Below are positions 8,701 through 17,762 of a stretch of 64,000 bases of DNA, in pieces (the first letter of the stretch is position 1; every line of letters begins with the position of its first letter). The stretch lies in contig NVQL02000006.1 in NCBI GenBank assembly GCA_002400495.2, positions 1 through 64,000 of the forward strand, written 5' to 3'. Source of the stretch: Alphaproteobacteria bacterium. GTDB taxonomy: Bacteria; Pseudomonadota; Alphaproteobacteria; Rhizobiales; OSC116. The notes under the pieces were generated by a model. That model searched no databases and was not told the DNA's origin. It saw only the letters and a list, made by a program, of their open reading frames with translations. Made by a program: the position numbers and the translations under genes.

Positions 8701-9684
8701 GTTTTCTACTACGATTTTGCAATCGATTTTATCTCTAATAGCTAGCTTTATGCTTTTTTCGATCTCAGCTTCTGAATCCCTTACTTTGAAAATCAATATA
8801 TTTTGATCTTCCGTGGCTCCTTCACTTTTGAGGTAATCGACAATTAATCGTGTTTTACCTAACCCAGACAAGCCTGTTATTCTTACTAAGTTTTTTTCTT
8901 GGTTGAGTGAATCCCTTAAGGCGCGTTCAGCCTCTAATCTACTCTTGTCATAAGCCAAAGGTTTAGTGTGAGATCTGTTTTCATGAAGAATCCACTCTTT
9001 ATAATAACAAGAAGAAACGTTTTCGTATTTAGTCAGCTTTTTTTTTGAATTAATGTGATTGAGAACCCAGTTAAATGAAGCATCCATGGTATTCGTCGGT
9101 TTTACGATACTAGTATGATCTGCCCCAGTTATTGTTTCTGTATTCCTAAACGATCCTTGAGCACTGTTGACATTTACGATTCTATCCTCATCGCCAACCA
9201 AATTCAATATATTATACTTGAATTGGAAGTCCGATTTATTAAAGTAAGCATTGAGCATTTCAACAGCATTACCATCTCGTTTCAATGCTCTTAGTTTTAA
9301 GCCTCTAAAAGCAATGATTTTTAACGCCGATGCCAATTGTGCGCCATTATGAGGAACGGCAAAAAATATTACTCTAGATATGTTAATGGACAAGGCTTCT
9401 AAATCAACATTAACTAACATTTGCTTTATAATTAGCCCGCCCAAACTATGGCCAATTATTATTATTTCGTCATTCTCGTGGTCGGTATTTAATTTTATAA
9501 AAGATAATAAACCTTGGGCTAGATTTGCTATAGACGTGCTTTTGCCGATCAGCGGCCAATAAAAAGATTTGTAACTAAACAGCTTGACTTCACAGTCCAG
9601 TTTATCTCTTAGAAGCTTAGGAAAGTCAGCCCAAGTTTCGTCACTACCACCAAACCCGTGTACAAATATAATTTTTTTTGTCAT
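5746..9684 (-). CDS. Alpha/beta hydrolase-STAND NTPase, putative NLR-like anti-phage protein
   Basis: A 1312-residue modular protein. Residues 1-210 are an alpha/beta hydrolase of the SERAC1/lipase-like kind: opening IIFVHGFGG, nucleophile elbow GHSLGG (Ser80), an acidic residue in VGDEDRIV (Asp165 or Asp167) and His190 in GADHTS complete a triad. A P-loop NTPase follows, with Walker A GLSGLGKT at 271-278 and a KIVVEN strand near 320 in the Walker B position. This arrangement is typical of STAND/NACHT-type switches. The remaining 750 or so residues are helical and repeat-like, as in sensor regions. No membrane segment is seen. By analogy with bacterial NLR-like proteins the C-terminus would detect a phage component and activate the hydrolase. 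A nine-C run on the coding strand near residue 817 could cause frameshifts. Confidence 0.8.
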   Translation of the reverse strand: MTKKIIFVHGFGGSDETWADFPKLLRDKLDCEVKLFSYKSFYWPLIGKSTSIANLAQGLLSFIKLNTDHENDEIIIIGHSLGGLIIKQMLVNVDLEALSINISRVIFFAVPHNGAQLASALKIIAFRGLKLRALKRDGNAVEMLNAYFNKSDFQFKYNILNLVGDEDRIVNVNSAQGSFRNTETITGADHTSIVKPTNTMDASFNWVLNHINSKKKLTKYENVSSCYYKEWILHENRSHTKPLAYDKSRLEAERALRDSLNQEKNLVRITGLSGLGKTRLIVDYLKSEGATEDQNILIFKVRDSEAEIEKSIKLAIRDKIDCKIVVENCSSILHGFIDRELSECPSKIEIITVDHEHKTEGNSPHIKLTPLETESIIEIIRRELPDFSEPNIQKLAKYVEGYPLLAILISNQFSNSEISVPDNLADNDFVEKLVNIGGKLNETRRNILEVCSLFNSFEYEGTPQKDSEQVAFILDLSGASLIDFSKLITNFQTHQIIDTGGQFARIIPKPFAISLASDWWEKTTNDMKRKLIAEIPEAMIESFCYQIRYLDRSQKVQDFVESLCDDSSPFGQAEFLLSNKGSKIFRSIVEVNPKPTSNLLFRVIKNLSDKEIFDIDREVRRNFIWALEMLVFHKDSFMDAAWCIFKLAQNETESYSNNASGLFSQLFRTHLSGTVVNYDTRLEFLKSVVSISDKNAVSLVVKAIEAGLSHQGWGRTVGAENQGTKQEIEEFKPKTYNEIFSYQKSLLRITVDLIEKERNTEELKVIIGNELGNLINVDMINDLDVTVKKITSLQGTFWPSAYKTINETLERDSSDLSPPQINALTSWKKILAPSDNNIDKKLKYIVLDPSWDYTESDDGEYIDIAAQKARSLAKEIAKKPTSLIPHLELLLSFKIQTKSWEFGSEFAQNIKIDEFLEELLKSIRNTEELNCSFVVGFLNGLFSKNEPLWLETMKLFSTDGKLQKCYPYIIRSGTLTSEHLSNYAYLMETGVVSSSTAFSLSHGQFTKKIPSEDMAKFCKRIMRIDSVGVWVALENLNFYIMNSDYNQEIIDPVLKEIIFEASFNGETEKGMISNHNWKKSVELLLKNGGYKFAEDLCVHFLDQKYAQKIDYTYSSDYINPILISAFEYFADDIWPVVSKKILSFEPETNYRISSILDGGMFARPGKKSIFTFVNRQWIVDWCKSEAALKIVTESLPIFENDMSSSNPFNETNSNNSEEKTVNSLLVKLISVYGEKESFRDRIKNKLHTRSWSGSIVPYLEAEKKAIVKLLEYNNSLVKDWAQDFISHIESEIEYQISREEKNNIAEKFNSNF

Positions 9685-10198
9685 GTATTAAAGAACCTAT
9701 AAAATTTTGCTGAGCCTAGGATGTATTTTAATCGTATTCAAGTAGTAACAAAACAATATCAAATTGTTGTTTGAAAGTATGTATTTGATATTCGCTAATT
9801 ACATATCATTTATTGAACATTGGTTTGTGAGCTGGTGAAAAAAATTACGCAAAAGTGGAGAACCATGTTTTTGAATCACATTCAAGACAGGTGCTTATTA
9901 TATGCAGTTTTTTGAGCTTTAAAGATCGCAAGCTATGATAGTTGCGAGCCCCCGCAACCAAAAGAAAATACAAACACAATAGCCTCACAATAGTGGGGCT
10001 TTTTTTGTGACTGGTAATGGAGTGTGGATGGTAATTTACAATTATGGCCCCTATTTAACTAAGAAATTACTAATTTTAGTTTGTTTGGCTTGGTCTTCTG
10101 ATGAAGATTTAGGTATATTTGGGGCTTGATATGGATAGGTTGTTCGTGTAATTTTATTGTTAATAAAACACCTTATATTCTAACTAAGCTTATTAAAT
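9685..10198. other. Non-coding gap between the defence region and the polysaccharide genes
   Basis: 514 bp with no convincing coding frame. It holds the upstream region of the leftward STAND gene, a pair of mutually exclusive small inverted repeats at 9926-9958, a terminator at 9981-10006, and then about 190 bp of AT-rich DNA in front of ugd that should contain its promoter. No tRNA cloverleaf is visible. It is the best candidate for the boundary between accessory DNA and the resident locus, but no direct repeat could be checked because the element's other end lies outside the window. Confidence 0.5.
9981..10006 (+). terminator. Rho-independent terminator upstream of ugd
   Basis: AGCCTCAC (9981-9988), a four-base loop AATA, then GTGGGGCT (9993-10000), followed by six T. 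The stem has one non-Watson-Crick position. No gene ends just upstream on this strand, so it may close a short non-coding RNA or a gene remnant at about 9900-9980. Confidence 0.65.
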
Positions 10199-11368
10199 AT
10201 GATTAAAATTGCGATAGCAGGTACAGGCTATGTAGGCCTTTCGAATGGGTTGCTATTGGCTCAGCACAATCAGGTTGTTGCTGTTGATATAGTGGCTGAT
10301 AGAGTGGCTAAGTTGCAGCAAAAAATATCTCCTATAGAAGATACGGAGATTGAGCATTTCTTGCAAAGTGGAAACCTGAATTTCACGGCAACTTTGGATA
10401 AGCAAGATGCTTATCAAGATGCTGATTTTGTTGTCATAGCCACACCAACTGATTATGATGTTAAAACTAATTATTTCGATACCAGTTCAATCGAATCAGT
10501 GATTGAAGATGTTATGTCGATTAACCCAAATGCGGTTATGGTTATAAAATCTACTGTACCCGTTGGTTACACCGAGTCAATTCGGAAAAAATATAACTGT
10601 AATAACATTATATTCTCGCCCGAATTTTTGCGGGAAGGCAAGGCCTTATACGATAATTTACATCCCTCGCGTATTATTGTTGGCGAAAAAAGTAAGCGGG
10701 CGGAAGAATTTGCAAGCTTATTGAAACAGGGCGCTGTTAAACAAGATATTCCAACTCTCATTACCGATTCAACTGAAGCAGAAGCGGTGAAGTTGTTTTC
10801 AAATACTTATTTGGCGATGCGGGTTGCCTATTTTAATGAGTTAGATAGTTATGCCGAAGTACATGGGCTTGATAGCAAACAAATTATTAATGGAGTTTGT
10901 TTAGACCCTCGGATTGGTGATTTCTATAATAATCCTTCATTTGGGTATGGTGGATATTGCTTGCCTAAGGATACGAAACAGCTGCGCGCCAATTATCAAG
11001 ATGTTCCGAATAACATTATTCGTTCGATCGTCGATTCTAACCGCACGCGAAAAGACTTTATTGCGGACTCAATATTAGCAAAAAAACCAAAAATTGTTGG
11101 TATATATCGGCTAATTATGAAAGTGGGTTCTGATAATTTTAGGACATCATCTATACAGGGAATCATGAAGCGCATTAAAGCGCAAGGTATTGAGGTCGTC
11201 ATCTTTGAACCAACCACGGAAGATACAGATTTTTTTAATTCTCGTGTTGTCAATGATATTGAAGAATTTAAACAAATGTCAGATGTTATTGTTGCCAATC
11301 GGCTGGATGAAGGTTTAAGTGATGTGCTTGATAAAGTCTATACACGTGATTTATTTGGAAATGATTAA
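10199..11368 (+). CDS. ugd: UDP-glucose 6-dehydrogenase
   Basis: Oxidises UDP-glucose to UDP-glucuronate in two NAD-dependent steps in the cytoplasm, supplying an acidic sugar donor for the polysaccharide. The N-terminal Rossmann motif is [14 protein letters not shown] (4-17). The central [11 protein letters not shown] segment and the catalytic-cysteine motif [15 protein letters not shown] (about 250-264) are intact. The C-terminal nucleotide-sugar domain ends normally. At 389 residues it matches the short enterobacterial-type enzyme. It is the first of a + strand run; gmd starts a few bases after its stop, so the two are probably co-transcribed. The uronic acid could be the target of the amidotransferase-like protein at 39.6-41.3 kb. 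Confidence 0.95.
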   Translation: MIKIAIAGTGYVGLSNGLLLAQHNQVVAVDIVADRVAKLQQKISPIEDTEIEHFLQSGNLNFTATLDKQDAYQDADFVVIATPTDYDVKTNYFDTSSIESVIEDVMSINPNAVMVIKSTVPVGYTESIRKKYNCNNIIFSPEFLREGKALYDNLHPSRIIVGEKSKRAEEFASLLKQGAVKQDIPTLITDSTEAEAVKLFSNTYLAMRVAYFNELDSYAEVHGLDSKQIINGVCLDPRIGDFYNNPSFGYGGYCLPKDTKQLRANYQDVPNNIIRSIVDSNRTRKDFIADSILAKKPKIVGIYRLIMKVGSDNFRTSSIQGIMKRIKAQGIEVVIFEPTTEDTDFFNSRVVNDIEEFKQMSDVIVANRLDEGLSDVLDKVYTRDLFGND

Positions 11369-11385
11369 ATATAATGGAAAATGAA

Positions 11386-12507
11386 ATGAATTCAAAAGTT
11401 GCGCTTATAACGGGCATCACGGGGCAAGATGGGTCATATTTAGCAGAATTATTGCTCGAAAAAGGCTATGAGGTGCATGGTATTAAACGTCGGGCGTCAT
11501 CATTTAATACGGGGCGTATTGACCATATTTATCAAGATCCGCATTTTAAAAACCCAAAATTGTTTTTGCATTATGGTGATTTATCGGATAGCTCAAATCT
11601 AATTCGGTTGATCAAAGAAATTGCACCAGACGAGATTTATAATTTGGCTGCACAATCGCATGTTGCGGTTTCGTTTGAAGCGCCAGAATATACGGCTGAT
11701 GTGGATGCATTAGGTGCGTTGCGTATATTAGAAGCCATTCGTTTTTTGGGTTTTGAAAAGAAAACCAAGTTTTATCAAGCTTCGACCTCGGAACTATATG
11801 GCGAAGTGCAAGAAACGCCGCAAACCGAAACCACACCTTTTCATCCACGCTCGCCTTATGCTGTGGCAAAAATGTATGCTTATTGGATAACCATTAATTA
11901 TCGCGAGTCTTATGGTATTTATGCGTGTAATGGTATTTTATTTAACCATGAATCACCGCGCCGTGGTGAAACATTTGTGACACGTAAAATCACACGGGCA
12001 TTAAGTAATATTTCGCAAGGCTTAGAAGATTGCTTATATTTGGGTAATATGGATGCATTGCGTGACTGGGGCCATGCAAAAGATTATGTGCGCATGCAAT
12101 GGATGATGCTGCAACAAGATGAGCCTGATGATTTTGTAATTGCAACAGGTAAACAAATTTCAGTGCGTGAATTTGTGAGGCTAGCGGCGCAAGAAATTGG
12201 CATTACGCTAGAATTTACAGGCAGCGGTGTTGACGAAATAGCGACCATTACAAACATTGAAGGTGATGATGCGAATGCCTTAAAAGTTGGTGCTGTGGTT
12301 GTTAAAGTTGATAGGCGTTATTTCCGCCCTGCTGAGGTTGAAACCTTGTTGGGTGACCCAAGTAAAGCCAAGCAAAAGCTTGGTTGGGTACCGGAAATTA
12401 CGGTCGAAGAAATGTGCCGCGAAATGGTGGCTAATGATTTGAATAAGGCCAAGCAAGTTGCGATTTTAAAACAGCATGGTTATGATGTAAATATTTCTGT
12501 CGAATAG
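11386..12507 (+). CDS. gmd: GDP-mannose 4,6-dehydratase
   Basis: Converts GDP-D-mannose to GDP-4-keto-6-deoxy-D-mannose, the first step to GDP-L-fucose. It is an extended short-chain dehydrogenase with the NADP loop [17 protein letters not shown] near the N-terminus, the STSELYG active-site strand, [12 protein letters not shown] holding the YxxxK pair, and [15 protein letters not shown], which is characteristic of Gmd. An ATG at 11374 would add MENE. The ATG at 11386 is preferred because GGAAAA lies just upstream and the product then begins like other Gmd proteins. It is followed by fcl after 22 bp, and ManB and ManC downstream supply its substrate. Confidence 0.95.
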   Translation: MNSKVALITGITGQDGSYLAELLLEKGYEVHGIKRRASSFNTGRIDHIYQDPHFKNPKLFLHYGDLSDSSNLIRLIKEIAPDEIYNLAAQSHVAVSFEAPEYTADVDALGALRILEAIRFLGFEKKTKFYQASTSELYGEVQETPQTETTPFHPRSPYAVAKMYAYWITINYRESYGIYACNGILFNHESPRRGETFVTRKITRALSNISQGLEDCLYLGNMDALRDWGHAKDYVRMQWMMLQQDEPDDFVIATGKQISVREFVRLAAQEIGITLEFTGSGVDEIATITNIEGDDANALKVGAVVVKVDRRYFRPAEVETLLGDPSKAKQKLGWVPEITVEEMCREMVANDLNKAKQVAILKQHGYDVNISVE

Positions 12508-12529
12508 TCAATGTCTTGGAGATTAGATT

Positions 12530-13489
12530 ATGAAAAAGATATTTGTGGCTGGGCATCGTGGTATGGTTGGAAGTGCGATTGTAAGGCAGTTGCAGGATAT
12601 GCTTGATGTTGAAATTATCACCAGAGCGCGTGATGAATTAAATTTAGGCAACCAACAACAAGTGTTGGATTTTTTTGCATCAGAAAAAATTGATCAGGTT
12701 TATTTGGCAGCGGCAAAAGTAGGCGGCATTGTCGCCAATAACACCATGCCTGCTGAGTTCATTTATGAAAACCTAATGATTGAATGCAATATAATTCATG
12801 CTGCGCATTTAAATGATGTACAGGATTTATTGTTTTTAGGATCGTCGTGCATTTATCCCAAAATGGCTGAACAGCCGATGGCTGAAACGGCTTTACTTAC
12901 GGCGACGTTAGAGCCTACCAACGAGCCATATGCCGTGGCAAAGATTGCTGGCATTAAGCTTTGCGAGTCTTATAATCGCCAATATGGCCGCAATTATCGA
13001 TCGGTAATGCCAACTAATTTATATGGGCAGAACGATAATTTCCACCCCGAGAACTCACATGTAATACCTGCGCTTATCCGCCGTTTTCATGAAGCCAAGC
13101 TTAATGGATTGAAAGAAGTTGTGGCATGGGGTTCGGGCAAACCAATGCGGGAATTTTTACATGTAGATGACATGGCGGCGGCTTCAGTTTATGTGATGAA
13201 TTTAGATGCTAAAACTTATAAAGATAATACGCAAACCATGTTAAGCCACATTAATGTAGGCACAGGGGTTGATTGCACCATTCGGGAATTGGTTGAAACG
13301 GTGGCGGCGGTGACTGGCTATCAAGGCAATATATCATTTGATGCGAGCAAACCAGATGGTGCGCCACGCAAGCTTATGAATGTAGATCGCTTGAAATCAT
13401 TAGGCTGGCAATATTCAATTGATTTGAAACAAGGATTGAGCGATACATATAGGTGGTTTTTAGACAATCAGGATAATTTTAGAAAATAA
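12530..13489 (+). CDS. fcl: GDP-L-fucose synthase
   Basis: Epimerises and reduces the Gmd product to GDP-L-fucose using NADPH. The N-terminal dinucleotide loop is [13 protein letters not shown], and the family-specific GSSCIYPK and [15 protein letters not shown] (YxxxK) motifs are present. [19 protein letters not shown] and the later [10 protein letters not shown] are also typical. Length (319) matches the family. GGAGATTAG precedes the ATG. Directly after its TAA, in the same frame, lies the remnant of a GDP-mannose mannosyl hydrolase gene, which suggests that an older gene order was gmd-fcl-gmm-manC. Confidence 0.95.
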   Translation: MKKIFVAGHRGMVGSAIVRQLQDMLDVEIITRARDELNLGNQQQVLDFFASEKIDQVYLAAAKVGGIVANNTMPAEFIYENLMIECNIIHAAHLNDVQDLLFLGSSCIYPKMAEQPMAETALLTATLEPTNEPYAVAKIAGIKLCESYNRQYGRNYRSVMPTNLYGQNDNFHPENSHVIPALIRRFHEAKLNGLKEVVAWGSGKPMREFLHVDDMAAASVYVMNLDAKTYKDNTQTMLSHINVGTGVDCTIRELVETVAAVTGYQGNISFDASKPDGAPRKLMNVDRLKSLGWQYSIDLKQGLSDTYRWFLDNQDNFRK

Positions 13490-13690
13490 TGTTTTTATCA
13501 AGGACAAGAATTTCCGATTGAACAAGCTAAATTATTAGGTGCTTATAACCATTTTTATGACGATAATGTATTTGGCGATGAATTCTCAACTCATTATGTA
13601 GCATTGGGTTATACATTGAATTTAGCTCATGAATTAACGACATTGCCACTGAATGTACAGCATCAAAATTACACTTGGTTTGATATTTAA
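13490..13690 (+). pseudogene. gmm: Remnant of GDP-mannose mannosyl hydrolase (Nudix)
   Basis: The 66 codons after the fcl stop, in its frame, have no start codon but read as the middle of a Gmm/WcaH Nudix hydrolase. The clearest stretches are NHFYDDNVFGDEFSTHYVAL and, later, QHQNYTWFDI, which line up with roughly residues 75-135 of the 159-residue enterobacterial enzyme. The N-terminal part with the Nudix box (the metal-binding signature) and the last residues are missing, so no active enzyme can be made. The frame itself is unbroken, so the deletion may be fairly recent. This gene commonly sits with gmd, fcl and manC in colanic-acid-like clusters, which fits its position here. Confidence 0.75.
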
Positions 13691-13763
13691 AATTTAAAAT
13701 CTGAGCCATTTGTACATCAACATACCAAATGGTATTTTGACCAAATATAGTGAAGGAATGAGT

Positions 13764-15182
13764 ATGATTATACCGATAATTATGGCGGGCGGTAGCGGCA
13801 CACGTTTATGGCCTTTGTCACGTAGTAGCTATCCTAAACAGTTTTTAGCGTTGGCTGGTGAGCACACTATGTTTCAACAAACCATTGCGCGGTTGAATGG
13901 TTTAGATCACGCGCCATGTGTATTTGTTTGTAATGAAGAACATCGTTTTTTAGCGGCTGAGCAAGTCAGGCAGTTGAACATTGAACATGGCGGCATATTG
14001 CTAGAGCCAATGGGCCGCGACACTGCACCTGCCATTGCTTTGGCGGCTTTTCATGCGCTTAAAGATAATGCCGATGCTACTCTGTTGGTTCTGGCTGCTG
14101 ATCATGTGATTGAAAATGTAGATGCCTTCCACGCGGCGGTTAAAATTGCGGAAAGGCATGCGCGGAATGATCGGCTTGTTACTTTTGGTATTGTCGCTAC
14201 ATCGCCTGAAACTGGCTATGGTTATATAAACCGTGGTCGCGTTCTAGATGATGCGTTTGAAATTAATCAATTTGTCGAAAAACCAGATCTAAACATTGCA
14301 AAAACCTATGTAGATAGTGGTGAATATTATTGGAATAGCGGCATGTTTATGTATAAAGCCAGCCGTTATTTGGAAGTGCTTAAACAGCACAGGCCAGAGA
14401 TTTATGCGGTGTGCGAGAAAGCCATTAGCAAAGAAACAAATGATTTAGATTTTATTCGCATTGATGAAGATGTATTTATGACATGCCCCGCAGAGTCGGT
14501 TGATTATGCGGTTATGGAACCAGCTAGTTCAAGTGGCAATGGCGATGCTGTTGTGGTGCCTTTAGATGCAGGATGGAGCGATGTGGGTAGCTTTGCGGCT
14601 TTGTGGGAAGTGTCTGAACTTGATGATGACGGCAACTCATTTATTGGTGATGTGAAATCGGTCAATACCAAAAACACTTTGGTGCGTTCGGATGAACGAT
14701 TGGTGGCGACAGTTGGCATTGAAAATTTAGTCATTATCGACACCAAGGATTCTTTACTCATTGCACATAAAGACCATACACAAGATGTTAAATCTATTGT
14801 CAATCTGCTTAAAGCAGATGAGCGCCCAGAGGTTAAGTTAAACCGTGAGGTTTATCGGCCATGGGGTAAATATGATAGCATTGACAATGGTTCGCGTTTT
14901 CAAGTGAAACGCATTACGGTGAACCCAGGTGCCAAGCTTTCCATTCAAATGCATCATCATCGGGCTGAGCATTGGGTGGTGGTAACTGGTACGGCCAAAG
15001 TTACCAATGGTGATCAGACGATTTTACTGACCGAAAACCAATCGACTTATATTCCATTAGGCACCATTCATGCGCTAGAAAACCCTGGCAAAGTGCCGTT
15101 GGAGCTTATTGAGGTGCAAACGGGTACGTATTTTGGCGAAGACGACATTGTGCGTTTTGAAGATAGATATGGCCGCACTTAA
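13764..15182 (+). CDS. manC: Mannose-1-phosphate guanylyltransferase / mannose-6-phosphate isomerase
   Basis: Two-domain enzyme that makes GDP-mannose. The N-terminal nucleotidyltransferase opens with [20 protein letters not shown], the pyrophosphorylase signature, and has FVEKPD and an NSGMFMYKA segment further in. The C-terminal cupin (type II phosphomannose isomerase) shows [10 protein letters not shown] and a metal-binding [12 protein letters not shown] stretch. The reading frame is open back to 13710. The ATG at 13764 is chosen because GAAGGA sits six bases upstream and the protein then begins exactly at the family's start ([10 protein letters not shown]). It feeds Gmd; ManB follows after 18 bp. 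Confidence 0.93.
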   Translation: MIIPIIMAGGSGTRLWPLSRSSYPKQFLALAGEHTMFQQTIARLNGLDHAPCVFVCNEEHRFLAAEQVRQLNIEHGGILLEPMGRDTAPAIALAAFHALKDNADATLLVLAADHVIENVDAFHAAVKIAERHARNDRLVTFGIVATSPETGYGYINRGRVLDDAFEINQFVEKPDLNIAKTYVDSGEYYWNSGMFMYKASRYLEVLKQHRPEIYAVCEKAISKETNDLDFIRIDEDVFMTCPAESVDYAVMEPASSSGNGDAVVVPLDAGWSDVGSFAALWEVSELDDDGNSFIGDVKSVNTKNTLVRSDERLVATVGIENLVIIDTKDSLLIAHKDHTQDVKSIVNLLKADERPEVKLNREVYRPWGKYDSIDNGSRFQVKRITVNPGAKLSIQMHHHRAEHWVVVTGTAKVTNGDQTILLTENQSTYIPLGTIHALENPGKVPLELIEVQTGTYFGEDDIVRFEDRYGRT

Positions 15183-15200
15183 GCCTGAATGAAAGATTGA

Positions 15201-16580
15201 ATGATGACAGAATTTGCACCCATAACCATTTCATGCTTTAAGGCTTATGACATTCGTGGCAAATTAGGCAGCCAATTGAATGTGGACATTGCTTATCGCA
15301 TTGGACGAGCCTTTGGACAGCATATTAAACCCAAAGCCGTGGTGGTTGGTGGCGATGTGCGCCTCACATCAGCTGAGCTTAAAGACGCTTTGGCCAATGG
15401 CTTGTTGGATGCAGGTGTGGATGTGATCGACATGGGGCAAACTGGCACAGAAGAAATATATTTTGCTACATCGCATTTGGGCTTGGATGGCGGCATTGAA
15501 GTGACCGCGAGCCATAACCCTATGGATTATAATGGCATGAAATTAGTGGGTAAAGATTCTAAGCCGATTAGCGGCGACAATGGCTTGTTTGAAATTCAAG
15601 CTTTGGCCGAAAGCGGAAAATTTACGGCTGCTACGCGTGGTATATTGACCCAAAAGTCATTGTTAAACGAATATATCGATCACTTGATGGGCTATATTGA
15701 TGCGGCCAATATGAAGCCGCTTAAATTGGTGGTGAATAGCGGCAATGGTGCATCTGGCCAAACGGTTGATGCGATAGAGCTTAAGTTTAAACAATTGAAC
15801 ATTCCGATTGAATTTATTAAAATCCATCATAAGGCTGACGGCAACTTTCCGAACGGTATTCCGAACCCGTTATTACCTGAGAATAGACAAGATACAATTG
15901 ACGCGGTTAAACAACATGGTGCCGATATGGGTATTGCATGGGATGGCGATTATGATCGTTGTTTTTTGTTTGACGAAAACGGCGAATTTATTGAGGGTTA
16001 TTATATTGTCGGATTATTGGCTGATGCCTTTTTGCAAAAAAATGCTGGCGCCAAAATTATTCATGACCCCCGGCTAAGTTGGAATACGGTTGAAGTTGTG
16101 GAGCGGGCTGGTGGCAAAGCCATTCAGAGTAAAACGGGCCATGCATTTATTAAACAACTTATGCGCAAAGAAGATGCCGTTTACGGTGGCGAAATGAGTG
16201 CTCATCACTATTTTAGAGATTTTTTCTATTGCGATTCTGGCATGATCCCCTGGTTATTGGTTGCCGAATTATTATGTGTTCGATCGGCTACATTGTCATC
16301 CATGGTTAAGGATGCCATGGCGGCGTTTCCATCACCAGGTGAAATTAACCGCACCGTGAGTGATGCTGATGCAGTCATTGCTAAAATATTGGCGCTTTAT
16401 GAAAAAGATTCTGTGAATATAGATTATACAGACGGCATTAGCATAGATATGGGGCAATGGCGGTTTAATTTACGGAAATCGAATACTGAACCGTTGATTA
16501 GGCTTAACTTGGAAACCCGCGCTGATACAGAGCTTATGCACGTGAAAACCGCTGAATTGCTGGCGTTGATAGAAAATTAG
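15201..16580 (+). CDS. manB: Phosphomannomutase
   Basis: Interconverts mannose-6-phosphate and mannose-1-phosphate, the substrate of ManC. The alpha-D-phosphohexomutase layout is complete: an early [11 protein letters not shown], the phosphoserine loop [13 protein letters not shown] at about 103-115, the metal loop [13 protein letters not shown] near 248-260, the sugar-binding [12 protein letters not shown], and the phosphate-binding [12 protein letters not shown] at the C-terminus. Length (459) is normal. It is the last of the co-directional sugar-nucleotide genes; a 149-bp gap with no obvious terminator precedes the wecA-like gene. Confidence 0.95.
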   Translation: MMTEFAPITISCFKAYDIRGKLGSQLNVDIAYRIGRAFGQHIKPKAVVVGGDVRLTSAELKDALANGLLDAGVDVIDMGQTGTEEIYFATSHLGLDGGIEVTASHNPMDYNGMKLVGKDSKPISGDNGLFEIQALAESGKFTAATRGILTQKSLLNEYIDHLMGYIDAANMKPLKLVVNSGNGASGQTVDAIELKFKQLNIPIEFIKIHHKADGNFPNGIPNPLLPENRQDTIDAVKQHGADMGIAWDGDYDRCFLFDENGEFIEGYYIVGLLADAFLQKNAGAKIIHDPRLSWNTVEVVERAGGKAIQSKTGHAFIKQLMRKEDAVYGGEMSAHHYFRDFFYCDSGMIPWLLVAELLCVRSATLSSMVKDAMAAFPSPGEINRTVSDADAVIAKILALYEKDSVNIDYTDGISIDMGQWRFNLRKSNTEPLIRLNLETRADTELMHVKTAELLALIEN

Positions 16581-16729
16581 GCATAGTTATTTGGTTTATT
16601 TTAAAGATTAACAGTTTTTAAATATATGCGATGATATAGTTTTATATAGTTAACAGAATTCACTTGGTTTGAGGAATGATAAATGGTATCTCTTAAGTTA
16701 GAGGCCGTTTTGGGTCTCGAGGATTAGCT

Positions 16730-17749
16730 ATGCAAGCAATTTTATATTCATTTCTATTTACTCTGGTGAGCATTAGCTTTTTAGTTCCGATTGCGAATAA
16801 AATTGGGCTGGTAGATGTTCCAAACGGTAGAAAGTTACACATTGGGTCTATTCCCTTGGTTGGCGGGATCTCCATCTACCTTGGTGTCATTATATATTTC
16901 ATTCTATTCATGCCGTTTAGCTCTGACAGTTTGCTTTATTTAATTGGTGCAAGTTTGTTAGTTACAGTTGGTGTTTTAGACGATCTTAAAGATCTTAAAG
17001 TTGTATATCGGCTATTTATACAAACGTTATGTGCCGTTATCTTGGTTGGTTTTAGCGGTAATTATTTCGATAATCTTGGATTTGTTGAAAATTTAGGGTT
17101 TATTGAACTTGGCTATGTGGGCATTGTCGTTACAGTGTTATTTATCGTAGCAAATATTAATTCCTATAATATGATTGATGGAATTGACGGCTTACTAGGT
17201 ATGGTATCTCTCACATCATTTGTATCATTTGCTTTGCTATTTTCACTTAACAGCTCTTCATTGACACTTGTGCCAGTGGTCATTTCAATTAGCATTGTTG
17301 TGTATTTAGCTTTCAACTTGAAAATTGCAAATTTTATGCCTAAGGTTTTTATTGGGGATGCTGGCGCCATGTTTCTGGGCTATACAATCAGCTGGTTGGC
17401 CATTATGGGGTCGGTTGTCGAGCACGCCTTTAGGCCGGTGACAGTTATGTTTATTATCGCTGTTCCATTTATAGATTTGGTTTTTAATATATTTAATAGG
17501 CTTAGAAAAGGCCAATCACCTATTCGTCCTGGTCGTGATCACGTTCATCATCGTTTGATGGACAGAGGTTATTCAAGCCGACGTACGGTTGGCATCGTTT
17601 CTTTGTTGTCAATTGGGATTGCACTTATTGGTATTTTGGGCGAATATTTTAAAATTAGTGAACTTACAATGCTATCAGTATATTTACTTATTATGATTGC
17701 ATATACCCTTTATTTCATTTGCACGTCGAAATGGGTACCCAATAAATAA
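16730..17749 (+). CDS. WecA/TagO-type polyprenyl-phosphate sugar-1-phosphate transferase
   Basis: Integral membrane enzyme of the MraY/WecA family, expected to start each polysaccharide repeat by moving a sugar-1-phosphate (in WecA, GlcNAc-1-P) from its UDP form to undecaprenyl phosphate. About ten hydrophobic segments are visible. Family motifs are VDVPNGRKLH near residue 25, the metal-binding VLDDLKDLK, NSYNMIDGIDGLLG, KVFIGDAGAMFLG, and the cytoplasmic loop RPGRDHVHHRLMDRG with the His motif. GAGGA precedes the ATG. It converges with the WecG/TagA-like gene, which often acts second in the same pathway; only 13 bp separate them. The exact sugar is unknown. Confidence 0.88.
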   Translation: MQAILYSFLFTLVSISFLVPIANKIGLVDVPNGRKLHIGSIPLVGGISIYLGVIIYFILFMPFSSDSLLYLIGASLLVTVGVLDDLKDLKVVYRLFIQTLCAVILVGFSGNYFDNLGFVENLGFIELGYVGIVVTVLFIVANINSYNMIDGIDGLLGMVSLTSFVSFALLFSLNSSSLTLVPVVISISIVVYLAFNLKIANFMPKVFIGDAGAMFLGYTISWLAIMGSVVEHAFRPVTVMFIIAVPFIDLVFNIFNRLRKGQSPIRPGRDHVHHRLMDRGYSSRRTVGIVSLLSIGIALIGILGEYFKISELTMLSVYLLIMIAYTLYFICTSKWVPNK

Positions 17750-17762
17750 TATTTTAAATTGA

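Noticed and set aside
9941-9960. tRNA-like 3' end (GTTGCG...CGCAACCA)
   Set aside because: No T-loop (TTCRA) or full cloverleaf can be drawn around it, so a tRNA or tmRNA end was not called.
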